Positions 8,208 through 8,634 of a stretch of DNA of 8,634 bases are shown here, in pieces. Every line of letters starts with the position of its first letter. Position 1 is the stretch's first letter. Below the pieces are notes generated by a model. The model was not told the DNA's origin and ran no database searches. It saw only the letters and a program-made list of their open reading frames with translations. The stretch covers positions 1 through 8,634 of the forward strand of contig USAP01000069.1 in assembly GCA_900552775.1 (NCBI GenBank). Reading direction: 5' to 3'. Position numbers and translations under genes: made by a program. Source of the stretch: an uncultured Eubacteriales bacterium. Lineage in GTDB: Bacteria; Bacillota; Clostridia; UMGS1883; UMGS1540.

Positions 8208-8238
8208 AAAAAAGCCCGCCCCCTGTATCGGGGACGGG
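8208..8238 (-). terminator. T-box-controlled intrinsic terminator upstream of pheS
   Basis: On the - strand CCCGTCCCC (8238-8230) pairs with GGGGGCGGG (8223-8215) around a 6-nt loop, GATACA. All nine positions pair, one as U-G. The stem is followed by C and six T (8213-8208). The 5' arm carries the CGTCC side that would instead pair in the antiterminator next to the T-box core, so the two structures are mutually exclusive. Ends 25 nt before the pheS ATG. Confidence 0.93.
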
Positions 8239-8468
8239 AATTACTTACCCGCGGTACCACCCACGTTCGGAGTTTTTTGCTCCGCTCTCAAAATGCGTTT
8301 CTGCGTGCCGCCGCACTCTCCTTATTCCAAGGCTGTTCCAAAGGTTTTCGGAGAACACTCCGATGCTGAAATTCATGCAATACGTCTGCCGCAAACGCTT
8401 CCAGCCGATGACGCCTGCTCTCTTAAGGCTATATATTACACTACTTACACATCTTCATTGCGTGCTTT
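8208..8468 (-). promoter_or_regulatory. tRNA-Phe T-box riboswitch leader
   Basis: Leader of pheST that binds tRNA-Phe and reads whether it is charged. Visible parts in transcript order: the 5' side of Stem I, starting around GAAGATG with an AGTA-like stretch (GTAAGTAGTG); the distal AGAGAG (8423-8418) and GCTGGAAG elements; the specifier side GAATTTCAGCATC, giving codon UUC (8370-8368) followed by the usual A, with CATC closing against GATG; a GGAG-TGTT-CTCC hairpin near 8347-8360; the conserved core GGGTGGTACCGCGG (8262-8249); and the competing terminator. Uncharged tRNA-Phe pairing its acceptor end with the core stabilises the antiterminator and turns pheST on. The UUC specifier agrees with the downstream genes. 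The 5' end is set by the promoter, so it is an estimate. Confidence 0.95.
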
Positions 8469-8474
8469 TTAAAT

Positions 8475-8503
8475 ATTTTATCACAGAAAAAAAGTTTTGT
8501 CAA
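8475..8503 (-). promoter_or_regulatory. sigma-A-type promoter of pheST
   Basis: Read on the - strand: a perfect -35 TTGACA (8503-8498), a 17-nt spacer, and -10 TAAAAT (8480-8475), one base off consensus. The predicted transcript starts near 8468, which gives a leader of about 286 nt to the pheS ATG. The -35 contains the TGA stop of the upstream reading frame, so the promoter begins exactly where that gene ends. Confidence 0.9.
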
Positions 8504-8634
8504 CTTTTTTCGCAGGATTCGTCAAAAACGCCGTTTTCATCTATAAGCAGCCTGTCCACGGCCTTTATCGGGGCCGCCGGGCCGCGCGGCGCTCTGCCGC
8601 GGCCGTTCACCGGCGTTCCGCCGTCCTGCGGGCG
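8500..8634 (-). CDS. C-terminal end of an unidentified protein (partial)
   Basis: Open frame entering from the right edge of the window and ending at TGA (8502-8500); 44 residues are visible. The first part is low-complexity and rich in Gly, Pro and Arg (NGRGRAPRGPAAP). The last part reads like an ordinary protein tail (IKAVDRLLIDENGVF, then DESCEKS). I do not recognise a family. The 78 bases at 8557-8634 are about 81% G+C by hand count, far above the rest of the window; the Gly/Pro/Arg codons explain part of this. The same direction as pheST and a stop inside the pheST -35 box support a real upstream gene without its own terminator. The + strand is also open over 8521-8634 in two frames, so coding on this strand is likely but not proven. 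Confidence 0.5.
   Translation of the reverse strand, partial: RPQDGGTPVNGRGRAPRGPAAPIKAVDRLLIDENGVFDESCEKS

Noticed and set aside
8183..8260. Longer PheS from a GTG at 8260
   Set aside because: The extra 26 codons translate the T-box core, antiterminator and terminator; the ATG at 8182 has its own SD and matches the family N terminus.
8521..8634. Open frames on the + strand at the right edge
   Set aside because: They give Arg/Ala- or Pro-rich translations without a stop or motif, whereas the - strand frame ends in a natural-looking tail with a stop just before a promoter.

Overview
The window looks like a chromosomal piece of a Gram-positive anaerobe, most likely a poorly cultured Clostridia (Firmicutes) lineage. 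This rests on three things seen together: a tRNA-Phe T-box leader in front of pheST, a large secreted protein ending in three S-layer homology (SLH) domains, and a decayed ISL3-type transposase. Assignment below class level is not possible from the sequence. Most of the window has moderate GC with A-rich intergenic sequence. The last ~80 bases are strikingly GC-rich.

Layout, left to right. (1) About 1-260: a broken ISL3-family transposase fragment with frameshifts and no ends visible. (2) 238-4683 (+): a 1,481-residue exported protein with a signal peptide, GLUG-type repeats, a chain of Ig-like domains, a DUF4430 (transcobalamin-like) domain, a Ser-rich linker and three SLH repeats. It is probably a cell-wall-anchored surface protein or adhesin. 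Its start codon lies inside sequence that still reads as transposase in another frame. (3) 4702-4735: a strong hairpin between two convergent genes, usable as a terminator in both directions. (4) 8182-4754 (-): pheS-pheT, encoding the two subunits of phenylalanyl-tRNA synthetase, separated by 15 nt; the pheS stop codon overlaps the pheT Shine-Dalgarno. (5) 8183-8503 (-): the pheST control region, with a near-consensus sigma-A promoter, a leader of about 286 nt with a UUC (Phe) specifier, the T-box antiterminator core, and an intrinsic terminator. (6) 8500-8634 (-): the C-terminal 44 codons of an unidentified upstream gene whose stop codon lies inside the pheST -35 box.

How it works together: the T-box leader senses uncharged tRNA-Phe and lets transcription continue into pheST when charging falls short. 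The synthetase pair is a housekeeping function. The surface protein is a separate, oppositely oriented unit that shares only the terminator region with pheT. I found no defence system, CRISPR array, tRNA/rRNA gene, phage gene or complete mobile element. The least ordinary items are the IS/surface-gene junction, the run of degenerate Ig-like units in the surface protein, and the compact overlap at the pheST promoter.
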